Part shown: one piece after another, positions 36,339-44,529 of the stretch
How the letters are laid out: each line of letters opens with the position of its first letter
Numbering within the stretch: position 1 is the first letter of the stretch
Position numbers and translations under genes: made by a program
Notes under the pieces: model-generated
Seen by the model: the letters and a program-made list of their open reading frames with translations, nothing else
Told to the model about the DNA's origin: nothing
Databases searched by the model: none
Source of the DNA: Flavobacterium piscis
GTDB taxonomy: Bacteria; Bacteroidota; Bacteroidia; Flavobacteriales; Flavobacteriaceae
Assembly (NCBI RefSeq): GCF_001686925.1
Contig: NZ_LVEN01000044.1
Coordinates: 124,001 to 188,000, forward strand
Length of the DNA stretch: 64,000 bases
Reading direction: 5' to 3'

Positions 36339-37901
36339 ATGAAAATATATAAAATAAATTTTAAGAGCTTAGCGGTTTTTGTTTTGCTGGCTTTATCTGC
36401 TTCATGTAGTGATGATTACTTAGACAGACCTGTTCAGGACGGATATGTTAGTGAAAATTTTTATACTTCGGATGAGCAAGTGCAGCGTACTACTTACGGA
36501 ATGTACGGAAGAATGTGGGCGCCATTTTATACTAAATGTTTTTACGCTCTTTCAGAATTGTCATCAGGAAACTGCTGGTCGAATGTTGATGGAAACGAGG
36601 TGATTCAGTTTAAACTTACTTCAGACAGCTTTATTTTATCAGATCCGTGGAGATCTTGCTTTAGCATTATTGCACAATCTAATGATTTAATTAATAATCT
36701 AAATAAAAATGCAAAAGAGGGTGTAAGTCCGGCTGTAATTAAAAATACAATTGCCGAAGCTCATTTTTTCAGAGCAGTTTCTTATTTCTATTTAGTTCGT
36801 TTATTTGGTCCGGTGCCTATCATCGAAGATAATTTAGCGCTTGCCAAAAATCCGATGGTGAACACGAATAGAATCGAAGATGTTTATAAATTCATCGAAA
36901 ATGATTTAAAATACGCTGCGGCAAACCTTAAATCAAAAGTGAGATTAAGAGGAGGAAGTACAGAGAATGTTTTTGTTTCTCAAGGAACTGCAGAGTCGTT
37001 TTTGGCTAAAGTATACCTTTATGAGAAAGATTATCCAAACGCAAAATTAATGGCTGAAAAAGTAATTAATTCAGGAGAATTTGGACTCTTACCAAATTAC
37101 GCCGATTTATTTTTGACCAGTAAAAACAATAACGAAGAGTCTATTTATTCCTGGCAGTGGTCAGGTGCTGTAAACGAATATCAGGCAGGGAATTTTTCGA
37201 ATGTGCAATACGGTTTAGATATTTTAAATGACAGAGTATCTTACGGAGCTGTATATATTCCTAGTAACGATATTCAGGAAGCTTTTGAAGTAGGAGATGT
37301 AAGAAGAAAAGAGTCTTATATGATTTACGGAGATACTTATCCAACATTAAAAGGAGATGATGCAGTAGGGTTTACATTGGATAAAGCAAAATATCCAGGT
37401 GTTTTAGATGCAACAGGTGCAGCGGTAAAAAAATATGTGGTAGGTCAGGAAACAGGTGAAACAGGTCCTGCAGACAATTGGGGAGCAATGAGTAACTGTA
37501 ATTATATTATGCGTTATGCTGATCTTTTACTGATTCATGCCGAAGCAATTTTAGCAGGAGCAAATGAAACCAGTGACCCTGCGGCTAAAGCATCTTTTAA
37601 TAAAGTCAGAAAAAGAGCAGGCTTAAGTGAGTTAGATGGTAATATTCCGTTAACAAAAAAAGCATTGTTTCAGGAACGTAGAGTAGAGTTTGCTTTTGAG
37701 GGGGAATTTTGGTATGATTTAGGAAGATTGCCAAGAGCTGAAGCTATTGATATTATTTCGAAACAAGACAGAGGTTCAGATTATGAAGGAGTAAAACACT
37801 ATACGCCTGTAGAAACTGATTTTATTTTTCCTAAACCGGCTAATGATGTTAGGAAAAATCCAAAATTAAAAGAAGCTCCGGTTCCTTACGTTTTTAAATA
37901 A
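36339..37901 (+). CDS. SusD-like glycan-binding lipoprotein
   Basis: A 520-residue surface lipoprotein that caps the SusC barrel and holds glycan. Lipobox SASC (Cys 23) is followed by SDDY, which fits the F. johnsoniae-type surface export signal of Ser-Asp-Asp. SusD/RagB features include AEAHFFRAVSYFYLVRLFGPVPI, the TPR-like helices, NYIMRYADLLLIHAEAI, and LFQERRVEFAFEGEFWYDLGR. It starts 11 bases after susC, so the two are co-translated. Confidence 0.97.
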   Translation: MKIYKINFKSLAVFVLLALSASCSDDYLDRPVQDGYVSENFYTSDEQVQRTTYGMYGRMWAPFYTKCFYALSELSSGNCWSNVDGNEVIQFKLTSDSFILSDPWRSCFSIIAQSNDLINNLNKNAKEGVSPAVIKNTIAEAHFFRAVSYFYLVRLFGPVPIIEDNLALAKNPMVNTNRIEDVYKFIENDLKYAAANLKSKVRLRGGSTENVFVSQGTAESFLAKVYLYEKDYPNAKLMAEKVINSGEFGLLPNYADLFLTSKNNNEESIYSWQWSGAVNEYQAGNFSNVQYGLDILNDRVSYGAVYIPSNDIQEAFEVGDVRRKESYMIYGDTYPTLKGDDAVGFTLDKAKYPGVLDATGAAVKKYVVGQETGETGPADNWGAMSNCNYIMRYADLLLIHAEAILAGANETSDPAAKASFNKVRKRAGLSELDGNIPLTKKALFQERRVEFAFEGEFWYDLGRLPRAEAIDIISKQDRGSDYEGVKHYTPVETDFIFPKPANDVRKNPKLKEAPVPYVFK

Positions 37902-37919
37902 ACTTTAAAGAAAACAATT

Positions 37920-38984
37920 ATGAAAAATATAAAAAATATAATGTCATTGAAGTTTTATTTATTGGCTTCAATTTCAATTTTCTTACTTAGTTCTTGTTCT
38001 AATGACGACGGAGGTTCTTCTGGTACATTGGCCATTACGGGAATTAGCAAATCGGTTATTGATGATCCTTTGGTTGAAGGTGACAGAGAGGTAGATGTAC
38101 CAACAGATGTTATCAATGCAGGTAATACTTATATTATTAGAGGTTCTGGTTTTTCGACTTTAAAAACAATCTCTTTTAATGGTTTGGAAACGGTATTCAA
38201 TCCAACTTTGGTTACGGATAATGCGATTGTAGTAACTGTCGATTCGGATACTCCGTATTATAACGAAATGGATGAGATGAAATTGGTTACTAATATTGGA
38301 ACATTAGTTTATTCAATAAAAGTAAGACCTCCTTTTCCTAGTATTACAGGGTTTCCTATTAATCCTACTCCGGGAGATATAATCACAATTAAGGGTGATT
38401 ATTTTCTTCGTCCGGTGGTTAATTTCGGAACAACCAAGGTCGAGCCAATTTCTTCTTCATTGACAGAACTTACGGTAAAAGTACCGGAAGATATTCAATA
38501 CAAAAGATTATCTGTTACCAATGTTTCAGGTACAACCGTTGCGGGACAATCATTTGGAAGTGCTATTTACGACGATGCTTATACTTCGCTAAGTGGTGGT
38601 TATGCGTTATGGAATGCTGAAAATCCTTATAATGATGCTTATGATAAAGATCCTAAACAAGGTGAAAAAAGTATTTCATGGACCGCTCATCAATGGGGAG
38701 GATTAGAATTTATGGTCGTTATCTCTCAAGTTGATCTTTCCAGATATAAAGGAATCAGAGTGAGTTTAAGAGGACAAAATGCGGGTAAAATTGGTGTTTT
38801 CCTAAACGGAAGTGACGCAATTAAACCTTCATATGACTTTTCATCTGACTGGACTTATGTTGAAATCCCGTTCAGTGCTTTTAATAATCCGACAGAGTTA
38901 AATAAGATTACTTTTCAGGAGTTTGGAGGCAAAGCGGGAGGAAATACCATTTATATTGATGATTTGGGTCTGATATTAAAATAG
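37920..38984 (+). CDS. IPT/TIG surface glycan-binding lipoprotein
   Basis: A 354-residue lipoprotein with lipobox LSSC (Cys 26) and SNDD after it, consistent with surface export. Two Ig-like IPT/TIG domains are visible (about 35-135; then FPINPTPGDIITIKGDYF, about 140-210), followed by a C-terminal jelly-roll-like domain (about 215-354) ending NTIYIDDLGLI. Placed right after SusD, it is the usual position for a surface glycan-binding protein (SGBP). A mannan ligand is inferred. Confidence 0.85.
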   Translation: MKNIKNIMSLKFYLLASISIFLLSSCSNDDGGSSGTLAITGISKSVIDDPLVEGDREVDVPTDVINAGNTYIIRGSGFSTLKTISFNGLETVFNPTLVTDNAIVVTVDSDTPYYNEMDEMKLVTNIGTLVYSIKVRPPFPSITGFPINPTPGDIITIKGDYFLRPVVNFGTTKVEPISSSLTELTVKVPEDIQYKRLSVTNVSGTTVAGQSFGSAIYDDAYTSLSGGYALWNAENPYNDAYDKDPKQGEKSISWTAHQWGGLEFMVVISQVDLSRYKGIRVSLRGQNAGKIGVFLNGSDAIKPSYDFSSDWTYVEIPFSAFNNPTELNKITFQEFGGKAGGNTIYIDDLGLILK

Positions 38985-39071
38985 TTAATAGATTTTTGAA
39001 AGAATTATTTTAAAATTATAAAAATGATTTTTTTAATTCTTCAGATGTAAAAATTACTAAAAAGAAAACTT

Positions 39072-40325
39072 ATGAAAATATTATATAGATTAAAACAAAT
39101 TGCATTAGGCGCACTTTTGCTTGCAATGGCTTCTTCCTGCGATGATACGATTGAAGATGTTGGAGGCGCTCAGCAAAATTATAACTCAGTTTACGGGATA
39201 ATCGCAGCCAATACTAATTTAGCGACTTTTACCAAAGCTATAGATTTGGCAGGATTGAAATCGACTTTTGATAAACCCGACGATTTTACTTTTTTTATTC
39301 CTACAGATGCTGCTTTTGATGCTTATTTGGTAAAAAGCGGTTATGTAAATTCGCTTGGATATCCCGATATCACACTGGTTCCGGTAGATGTTTTAAGAGA
39401 GGTGGTTTTAAGTCATGTTGTAAAAGGTGTAAAAAAGAGAGTAAGCTATTTAGATGGTGTACAGGCTGATTATCTAACAACTGGCGAATTGTCTACAATG
39501 GCGAATGCAGAAGATGCAGATCTTTATTTGCTAGGTGTAAATGTTACAAATGGCGTTTTAAAAGTAAACGGATCTGATAAACCTGCTCCGGGAGTAGATT
39601 ATTACGGTACAAATGGTTTTGTAAATGTTTTAGACAACGTAATATCATTAGATCCTCCGGCTCCGGTAATTGAAGGCGTTTCTAATGCATCTCCTTCTTC
39701 TGGAGAAGATATAATTGTTAAAGGTCTGAATTTTGTGCAAGTACAAAATGTTAAGTTTGACGGTAAAGTTGTCACGTTTAAAGTGTTGTCTAAAACAGAA
39801 ATACAAGTAACGGTTCCGGCAGATTACGGATCGAATGCGATTGTAACGGTACAAACAGTTTATGGGACTTCAAATGTTGCTACGTTAGGTATTAAACATT
39901 TACTGTTTGGTGATGATTTTGATGGTTCGCCAACTCCTAGCTGGACTTGGAATTGGGGTGGAACAGAAGATTTTCAAAATACTGAAGTAGTAAGCAGAGG
40001 AACCAAATCAATTAAAAGAGAAAATAAAGATGGTTGGAGTGGTCTTATGATTGGATATAATAGCTTAAAAGTTAGTGATTATCAGTATTTGAAACTTTCG
40101 ATTTATTCAACAGCTTCTACAAGAATTCTATTCTCAATTGCGGGTCAGGAAGATGCAGCAGGAATTGCTGTTGACATTAAAGCGGGACAATGGAATAATA
40201 TATCAATACCATTTTCAAGTCTTCATACTGAATTACTAACCACTGGGGAGTTTAATTCTTTATTTATGAAAGAATACTCGGGACTTCCGGGAATTGTATA
40301 TCTTGATGACATTGGTTTCTTATAA
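39072..40325 (+). CDS. Fasciclin plus IPT surface lipoprotein
   Basis: A 417-residue lipoprotein with lipobox ASSC (Cys 23) followed by DDTIED. An N-terminal fasciclin domain (about 38-195: NTNLATFTKAIDLAGL, FTFFIPTDAAFDAYL, LREVVLSHVVKG, GFVNVLDNVI) is followed by an IPT/TIG domain (NASPSSGEDIIVKGLNFVQV) and a C-terminal jelly-roll-like domain ending GIVYLDDIGFL, which is related in pattern to the end of the preceding SGBP. The last gene before a strong terminator, it is probably a second SGBP. The fasciclin domain is an uncommon part in this position. Confidence 0.82.
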   Translation: MKILYRLKQIALGALLLAMASSCDDTIEDVGGAQQNYNSVYGIIAANTNLATFTKAIDLAGLKSTFDKPDDFTFFIPTDAAFDAYLVKSGYVNSLGYPDITLVPVDVLREVVLSHVVKGVKKRVSYLDGVQADYLTTGELSTMANAEDADLYLLGVNVTNGVLKVNGSDKPAPGVDYYGTNGFVNVLDNVISLDPPAPVIEGVSNASPSSGEDIIVKGLNFVQVQNVKFDGKVVTFKVLSKTEIQVTVPADYGSNAIVTVQTVYGTSNVATLGIKHLLFGDDFDGSPTPSWTWNWGGTEDFQNTEVVSRGTKSIKRENKDGWSGLMIGYNSLKVSDYQYLKLSIYSTASTRILFSIAGQEDAAGIAVDIKAGQWNNISIPFSSLHTELLTTGEFNSLFMKEYSGLPGIVYLDDIGFL

Positions 40326-40357
40326 AAGAAGGTTTTTATTTTGAGTTTTGTTTAAAG

Positions 40358-40392
40358 TATTCCCTAATTCATTCAATTAGGGAATATTTTTT
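40358..40392 (+). terminator. Terminator of the SusCD-SGBP operon
   Basis: A 12-bp perfect stem TATTCCCTAATT / AATTAGGGAATA with a 5-base loop and a T-rich tail. Confidence 0.85.
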
Positions 40393-40528
40393 ATAAAAGT
40401 CAGTTTATTTATTGATAATCAGTTTGTTATATGATTGTTTAGTACTGTTATTTGAGAAAATAGTATCTTTTTTTATCTGTTTTTCTGGTTAAATTTATTT
40501 CATATTAACAAACCAAAAAAAAGAATTT

Positions 40529-41491
40529 ATGAAAAAAAATGACTTTCAATTTTCAGCCAAACTAAAACTTTGTTTATTAAGTTTTATTTTAATTTTAATG
40601 GGCTATCGGTCAAATGCTCAGGAAATTACAGGCTTAAATCCTTATTGTGTAGCCTCAAATCCTTCTTATTCAGTGGTAGCGCCAAGCGTACCTTATGATG
40701 AAGTAGTGTGGTCTTGTACAGATCCACTGGTAACCTTTTCAGGAAATCCATCGCCTTTGACTCTTTTTAAAGTTTTGTATAAATATCCGGGATTTATTGC
40801 CGGAGGAGAAATCCTTAAAGTAGAATTTAAAAGCGGCGGTACGGTTGTAGCAGTAAAACAAATTACATTCGTTGCGCCCGAAGTGCCTGTACAGCCCAAT
40901 TATCTTGTAACCAAAACAAATGATTACTGTACCAATCAATATCATATTATAACATTAACGGTAACAACAGATCCAAATCCAAGCCCGAATACAAATTTTT
41001 CAATCACACCAAGAGTACCGGATCCAAGTATTGTAGTAACACAAACCTCAAAAAATGTATTTGAACTAAAACTACCATTAAACGGACAATCTTATTTTTT
41101 GTATGATGTAACAAGTACAACATCACTATCAGGATGTCAGTCGAATACTGTGTCATCAACCACATATAGTAATTCGGTTTCGTTAAACTTAACAGGTTGT
41201 TTAAACAACACTCCTAATCCGGGGCCAAATTATGAATTTACGGTATCGCCAAATCCATATAGTAATGGTTATATCACTATCGTAGCAACTGCAGTTTCAT
41301 CGCAAGCTCCGGCAACTTGCAAAATTTATAATAGTTCAGGTGCTTTAAAAATTACATTTTCATTGCTGGGACCAAGTACTTATATTCCGCTTAAAACGGC
41401 TGTAGGACCCTCTTTGACTGCAGGGATTTATATTGTTCAGGTAACGTATCCAAATGGAATTGTAAAAACTAAAAATTTAGTTGTGAATTAA
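40529..41491 (+). CDS. T9SS type A secreted protein of unknown function
   Basis: A 320-residue secreted protein: a signal peptide ending SNAQ (about 31), a central PKD/Ig-like beta-rich stretch of about 200 residues with paired Cys (YCVAS, WSCTD, DYCTN, SGCQS), and a type A sorting domain at the end (VSPNPYSNG, CKIYNSSGALK, TAGIYIVQVTYPNG, KNLVVN). No catalytic motif was recognised. It lies between the SusCD operon and the GH27/GH5 pair, so a carbohydrate-binding role is plausible but not shown. Confidence 0.7.
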   Translation: MKKNDFQFSAKLKLCLLSFILILMGYRSNAQEITGLNPYCVASNPSYSVVAPSVPYDEVVWSCTDPLVTFSGNPSPLTLFKVLYKYPGFIAGGEILKVEFKSGGTVVAVKQITFVAPEVPVQPNYLVTKTNDYCTNQYHIITLTVTTDPNPSPNTNFSITPRVPDPSIVVTQTSKNVFELKLPLNGQSYFLYDVTSTTSLSGCQSNTVSSTTYSNSVSLNLTGCLNNTPNPGPNYEFTVSPNPYSNGYITIVATAVSSQAPATCKIYNSSGALKITFSLLGPSTYIPLKTAVGPSLTAGIYIVQVTYPNGIVKTKNLVVN

Positions 41492-41512
41492 AAAAAAGTT
41501 GTTCTTAAAAAG

Positions 41513-41547
41513 AACTCCATTTCGAGATAATCGATTTGGAGTTTTTT
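41513..41547 (+). terminator. Terminator of the T9SS gene
   Basis: AACTCCA / TGGAGTT stem with a central ATTTCGA...TCGAT inner part, followed by six T. Confidence 0.65.
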
Positions 41548-41617
41548 ATATCCTTAATTATTAATGTATTAAATTAAAAAAGGTTTCCAACATTAAAAAA
41601 ATCAAAAATAAATTATA

Positions 41618-42853
41618 ATGAAAAAAACAATCGTACTATTAGCCTTTACAATCTGGTGCAACTGTAGCTTTGGCCAGGGGAATACACATACACAAACAGC
41701 AGGAAAATTTGAAGGTTTGGCCATGACACCTCCTATGGGTTGGAATTCCTGGAATACCTTTGGAACAAGTATCGACGAAAAATTAGTAAAAGAAACCGCG
41801 GATATAATGGTTTCGTCAGGAATGGCAGCAGCAGGATATAATTATATTGTACTCGATGATGGCTGGATGACCAGAGAACGAGATGCCAACGGAGATTTGG
41901 TTCCGGATCCGGTTAAGTTTCCAAACGGAATGAAAGCTGTCGTAGATTATGTGCATAGCAAAGGATTAAAATTTGGTTTGTACAATTGTGCCGGAACGCA
42001 AACCTGCGCCGGTTATCCGGGAACTCGTGGCTATGAGTATCAGGATGCAAGATTTTATGCTAAATTAGAAATTGATTTTCTTAAATATGATTGGTGCAAT
42101 ACAAAAGGAATTACTGCGCCGGAAGCTTATACTACAATGAGTAATGCACTAAAAACTGCCGGAAGACCTATTGTTTTCAGTCTTTGCGAATGGGGAGACA
42201 ATCAGCCATGGGAGTGGGGGAAACCAGTTGGGAACCTTTGGAGAATCTCGGGCGATATTTATCCTTGTTTTGATTGTGAATTCAAACATCCTGAAAATTG
42301 GTCATCATGGGGATTCATGAAAATAGCCGAAATGAGAAAAGATATTCGTAAATATTCAGGTCCTGATCATTGGAATGATTTTGATATGATGGAAGTTGGA
42401 AACGAAATGAATGATACCGAAGATAAATCGCACTTTGCTATTTGGTGTATGCTTTCGTCACCGCTTGTTGCCGGAAATGATTTCAGAAAAATGTCTAAAG
42501 AAACTCTGGCGATTTTAACCAATAAAGATTTGATTGCAATCAATCAGGATAAATTAGGAATTCAGGGTTTTAAATATTCAGCTGAAGATGGATTGGAAGT
42601 TTGGGTAAAACCTTTATCAGATGGAAATTGGGCAGTTACTTTTTTGAATAGAAGTGAAGTGAATAAAAAGATCAATTTCGATTGGAAAAAACACCTGATA
42701 AAAGATACAGATTTTGGTTATGAAGCTGATTTTAGTAAAACAGTTTACAAATTGAAAGATCTTTGGAAGAATAAGGAAATTGGCAATACTAAGAAGAGTT
42801 TTGTCTCTGAACTTGCTTCTCATGATGTGATTACACTAAAATTATATCGTTAA
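41618..42853 (+). CDS. GH27 alpha-galactosidase
   Basis: A 411-residue exported glycosidase that removes alpha-1,6-galactose side chains from galactomannan or galactoglucomannan. A signal peptide ends about residue 20. GH27 motifs are MTPPMGWNSWNTFGTSIDE, VLDDGWMTRERD, GLKFGLYNCAGTQTCAGYPG, the nucleophile in LKYDWCN (Asp 158) and the acid/base Asp 213 in RISGDI. A conserved late motif reads WNDFDMMEVGN where the family commonly has WNDPDMLEVGN. The gene is followed 10 bases later by a GH5 gene, forming a two-gene unit. Confidence 0.93.
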   Translation: MKKTIVLLAFTIWCNCSFGQGNTHTQTAGKFEGLAMTPPMGWNSWNTFGTSIDEKLVKETADIMVSSGMAAAGYNYIVLDDGWMTRERDANGDLVPDPVKFPNGMKAVVDYVHSKGLKFGLYNCAGTQTCAGYPGTRGYEYQDARFYAKLEIDFLKYDWCNTKGITAPEAYTTMSNALKTAGRPIVFSLCEWGDNQPWEWGKPVGNLWRISGDIYPCFDCEFKHPENWSSWGFMKIAEMRKDIRKYSGPDHWNDFDMMEVGNEMNDTEDKSHFAIWCMLSSPLVAGNDFRKMSKETLAILTNKDLIAINQDKLGIQGFKYSAEDGLEVWVKPLSDGNWAVTFLNRSEVNKKINFDWKKHLIKDTDFGYEADFSKTVYKLKDLWKNKEIGNTKKSFVSELASHDVITLKLYR

Positions 42854-42863
42854 ACCTTTTATT

Positions 42864-43883
42864 ATGAAGTTGAAGAATAAATTATTTATTGTCGCTTTTG
42901 TTTTAGCTTTTACCTTTTTAAATGCCCAGGTTCAGACACATAAATATCTTAGTGTTTCGGGCACTCAATTAGTAAATAGTTCTAATGAACCTGTTGTTTT
43001 AAGAGGAATGAGTTTTGGCTGGCACAGTATGTGGCCCAGGTTTTATAATGAAAAAGCAGTTAAATGGCTAAAAAAAGATTTTAACTGTAATGTTGTTCGG
43101 GCCGCAATGGGAGTTGAACTCGGAGAATATTCATATCTAAAGGATCCGAAATTTTCGAAAGAAAAAATTGAAGCCGTTATAAAAGGAGCGATTAAGTCTG
43201 ATATCTATGTAATTGTAGATTGGCACAGTCATAATATTAATTTAAAAGAAGCCAAAGAATTTTTTGCAGAGATTTCTAAAAAGTATTCTGAATATCCTAA
43301 TATTATATATGAGATATTTAATGAGCCGGATCACGAAAGCTGGGCTGAAGTAAAAGCCTATTCTGAAGAAGTAATAAAAGTGATCAGAGAAAATGATCCT
43401 AAAAATATTATTTTGGTTGGTTCGCCACATTGGGATCAGGATGTTGACCTTGCTGCAGCCGATCCTATTTTGGGTTATACCAATATAATGTATACAATGC
43501 ATTTTTATGCTGCAACACATGGCAAGGAACTTAGAGATAAAACAGATGCAGCTATAAATAAAGGTTTACCCATTTTTGTATCAGAATCTGCCGGAATGGA
43601 AGCGACTGGTGATGGCCCATTAGATCTAAAAGCATGGCAGGAATATATCGATTGGATGGAAGCCAGAAAACTAAGCTGGATTACCTGGTCTGTTTCTGAT
43701 AAAGATGAAACCTGTTCTATATTGAAAAAATCAGCTAAATCTACCGGTAAATGGAAAATGGAAGACTTAAAAGAATCCGGAATCATTGCCCGTCAATATT
43801 TCAAAAAATATAATACATGGGAGTTTAGTAGATATATACCTGTGCACAAGCAAATTTATTTGTTTTCCAGTGATAAAAAATAG
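42864..43883 (+). CDS. GH5 glycoside hydrolase (endoglucanase-like)
   Basis: A 339-residue exported GH5 enzyme, resembling subfamily 2 endoglucanases more than the mannanases. It has a signal peptide (first ~21), VLRGMSFGWHS, YVIVDWHSHN, acid/base Glu 154 in YEIFNEPDHESW, MHFYAATHG and nucleophile Glu 241 in IFVSESAGMEATGDG, with Ser instead of the usual Phe/Trp/Tyr next to it. It would cut beta-1,4-glucan or glucosyl stretches of glucomannan. A 25-residue tail (WEFSRYIPVHKQIYLF) after the barrel is unusual. Coupled to GH27. Confidence 0.85.
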   Translation: MKLKNKLFIVAFVLAFTFLNAQVQTHKYLSVSGTQLVNSSNEPVVLRGMSFGWHSMWPRFYNEKAVKWLKKDFNCNVVRAAMGVELGEYSYLKDPKFSKEKIEAVIKGAIKSDIYVIVDWHSHNINLKEAKEFFAEISKKYSEYPNIIYEIFNEPDHESWAEVKAYSEEVIKVIRENDPKNIILVGSPHWDQDVDLAAADPILGYTNIMYTMHFYAATHGKELRDKTDAAINKGLPIFVSESAGMEATGDGPLDLKAWQEYIDWMEARKLSWITWSVSDKDETCSILKKSAKSTGKWKMEDLKESGIIARQYFKKYNTWEFSRYIPVHKQIYLFSSDKK

Positions 43884-43940
43884 GTAAGCGACCAGGAAGA
43901 AATTCGTGGTATTAATTTTAATGGTAATTTATCGATATAA

Positions 43941-43967
43941 GGACGCACAATTGTGCGTCCTTTTTTT
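43941..43967 (+). terminator. Terminator of the GH27-GH5 unit
   Basis: The perfect palindrome GGACGCACAATTGTGCGTCC is followed by seven T. Its GACGCAC arm links it to the GTAGAGACGCAC repeat family. Confidence 0.85.
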
Positions 43968-44142
43968 GTTCCTTTTTTTGGATCATTTGGTACTATTCGC
44001 GTCTATAAATTTTGTTTTGTTATCTGTCAAAATGAGATTTTTAGCATTGTGTTTTTGTAGGAATTTGGACTTTATAACTTGTGCTGCTTTATTTGTTATA
44101 TAAATTTTCCTTTTAATTATATTTTATTTTGTTTTTCAATAG

Positions 44143-44165
44143 TACCCCCTAATTTTTTAGGGGTA
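44143..44165. promoter_or_regulatory. C/G-rich inverted repeat, possible operator
   Basis: TACCCCCTAA and TTAGGGGTA arms separated by a T run, with one bulged C. It stands out in an AT-rich spacer, about 365 bases upstream of the porin gene. No T tract typical of a terminator follows. The function is unknown. Confidence 0.4.
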
Positions 44166-44529
44166 TTTTATTTTAATATATGTTTTTTGGTGGTTTTGTC
44201 TTTATTTTTAATGTATATTTTTTATGAAGTATGTGTTTTTTGCTAAAAACACGATAAAATTCGTTGTTGAATTTTCAAAAAATATTCTGTATAAATGTCA
44301 AATCACGATTATTGTTAATTTAATTTTTGTAATCCATAATTCTGCTATCAAAACATCAAAAAAATAGTCTTCAATTATTCTACTCATACAAAAGTTAATA
44401 AATTCGCTAATGAAAATGAAGATGTTTTAGAGGCAGAAAAGAGGTTTTAAAAAGGGACTTATAGTATTACAATACATATATAAAAGATTAACTAACCAGA
44501 ATCAATTAATAACCAAAAACCAATTACAC

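Larger units (their letters stand above)
43884..44529. other. Long AT-rich spacer before the porin
   Basis: This 646-base gap holds a strong terminator at 43941, a C-rich inverted repeat at 44143-44165, and a GTGTTTTTT...AAAAACAC pair near 44231. The remainder is AT-rich. A 65-residue open frame at 43906 runs through the terminator and is judged not real. Confidence 0.6.

Noticed and set aside
43906..44103. 65-residue plus-strand open frame
   Set aside because: It runs through the terminator hairpin of the GH27-GH5 unit and has hydrophobic low-complexity content without a recognisable start signal.
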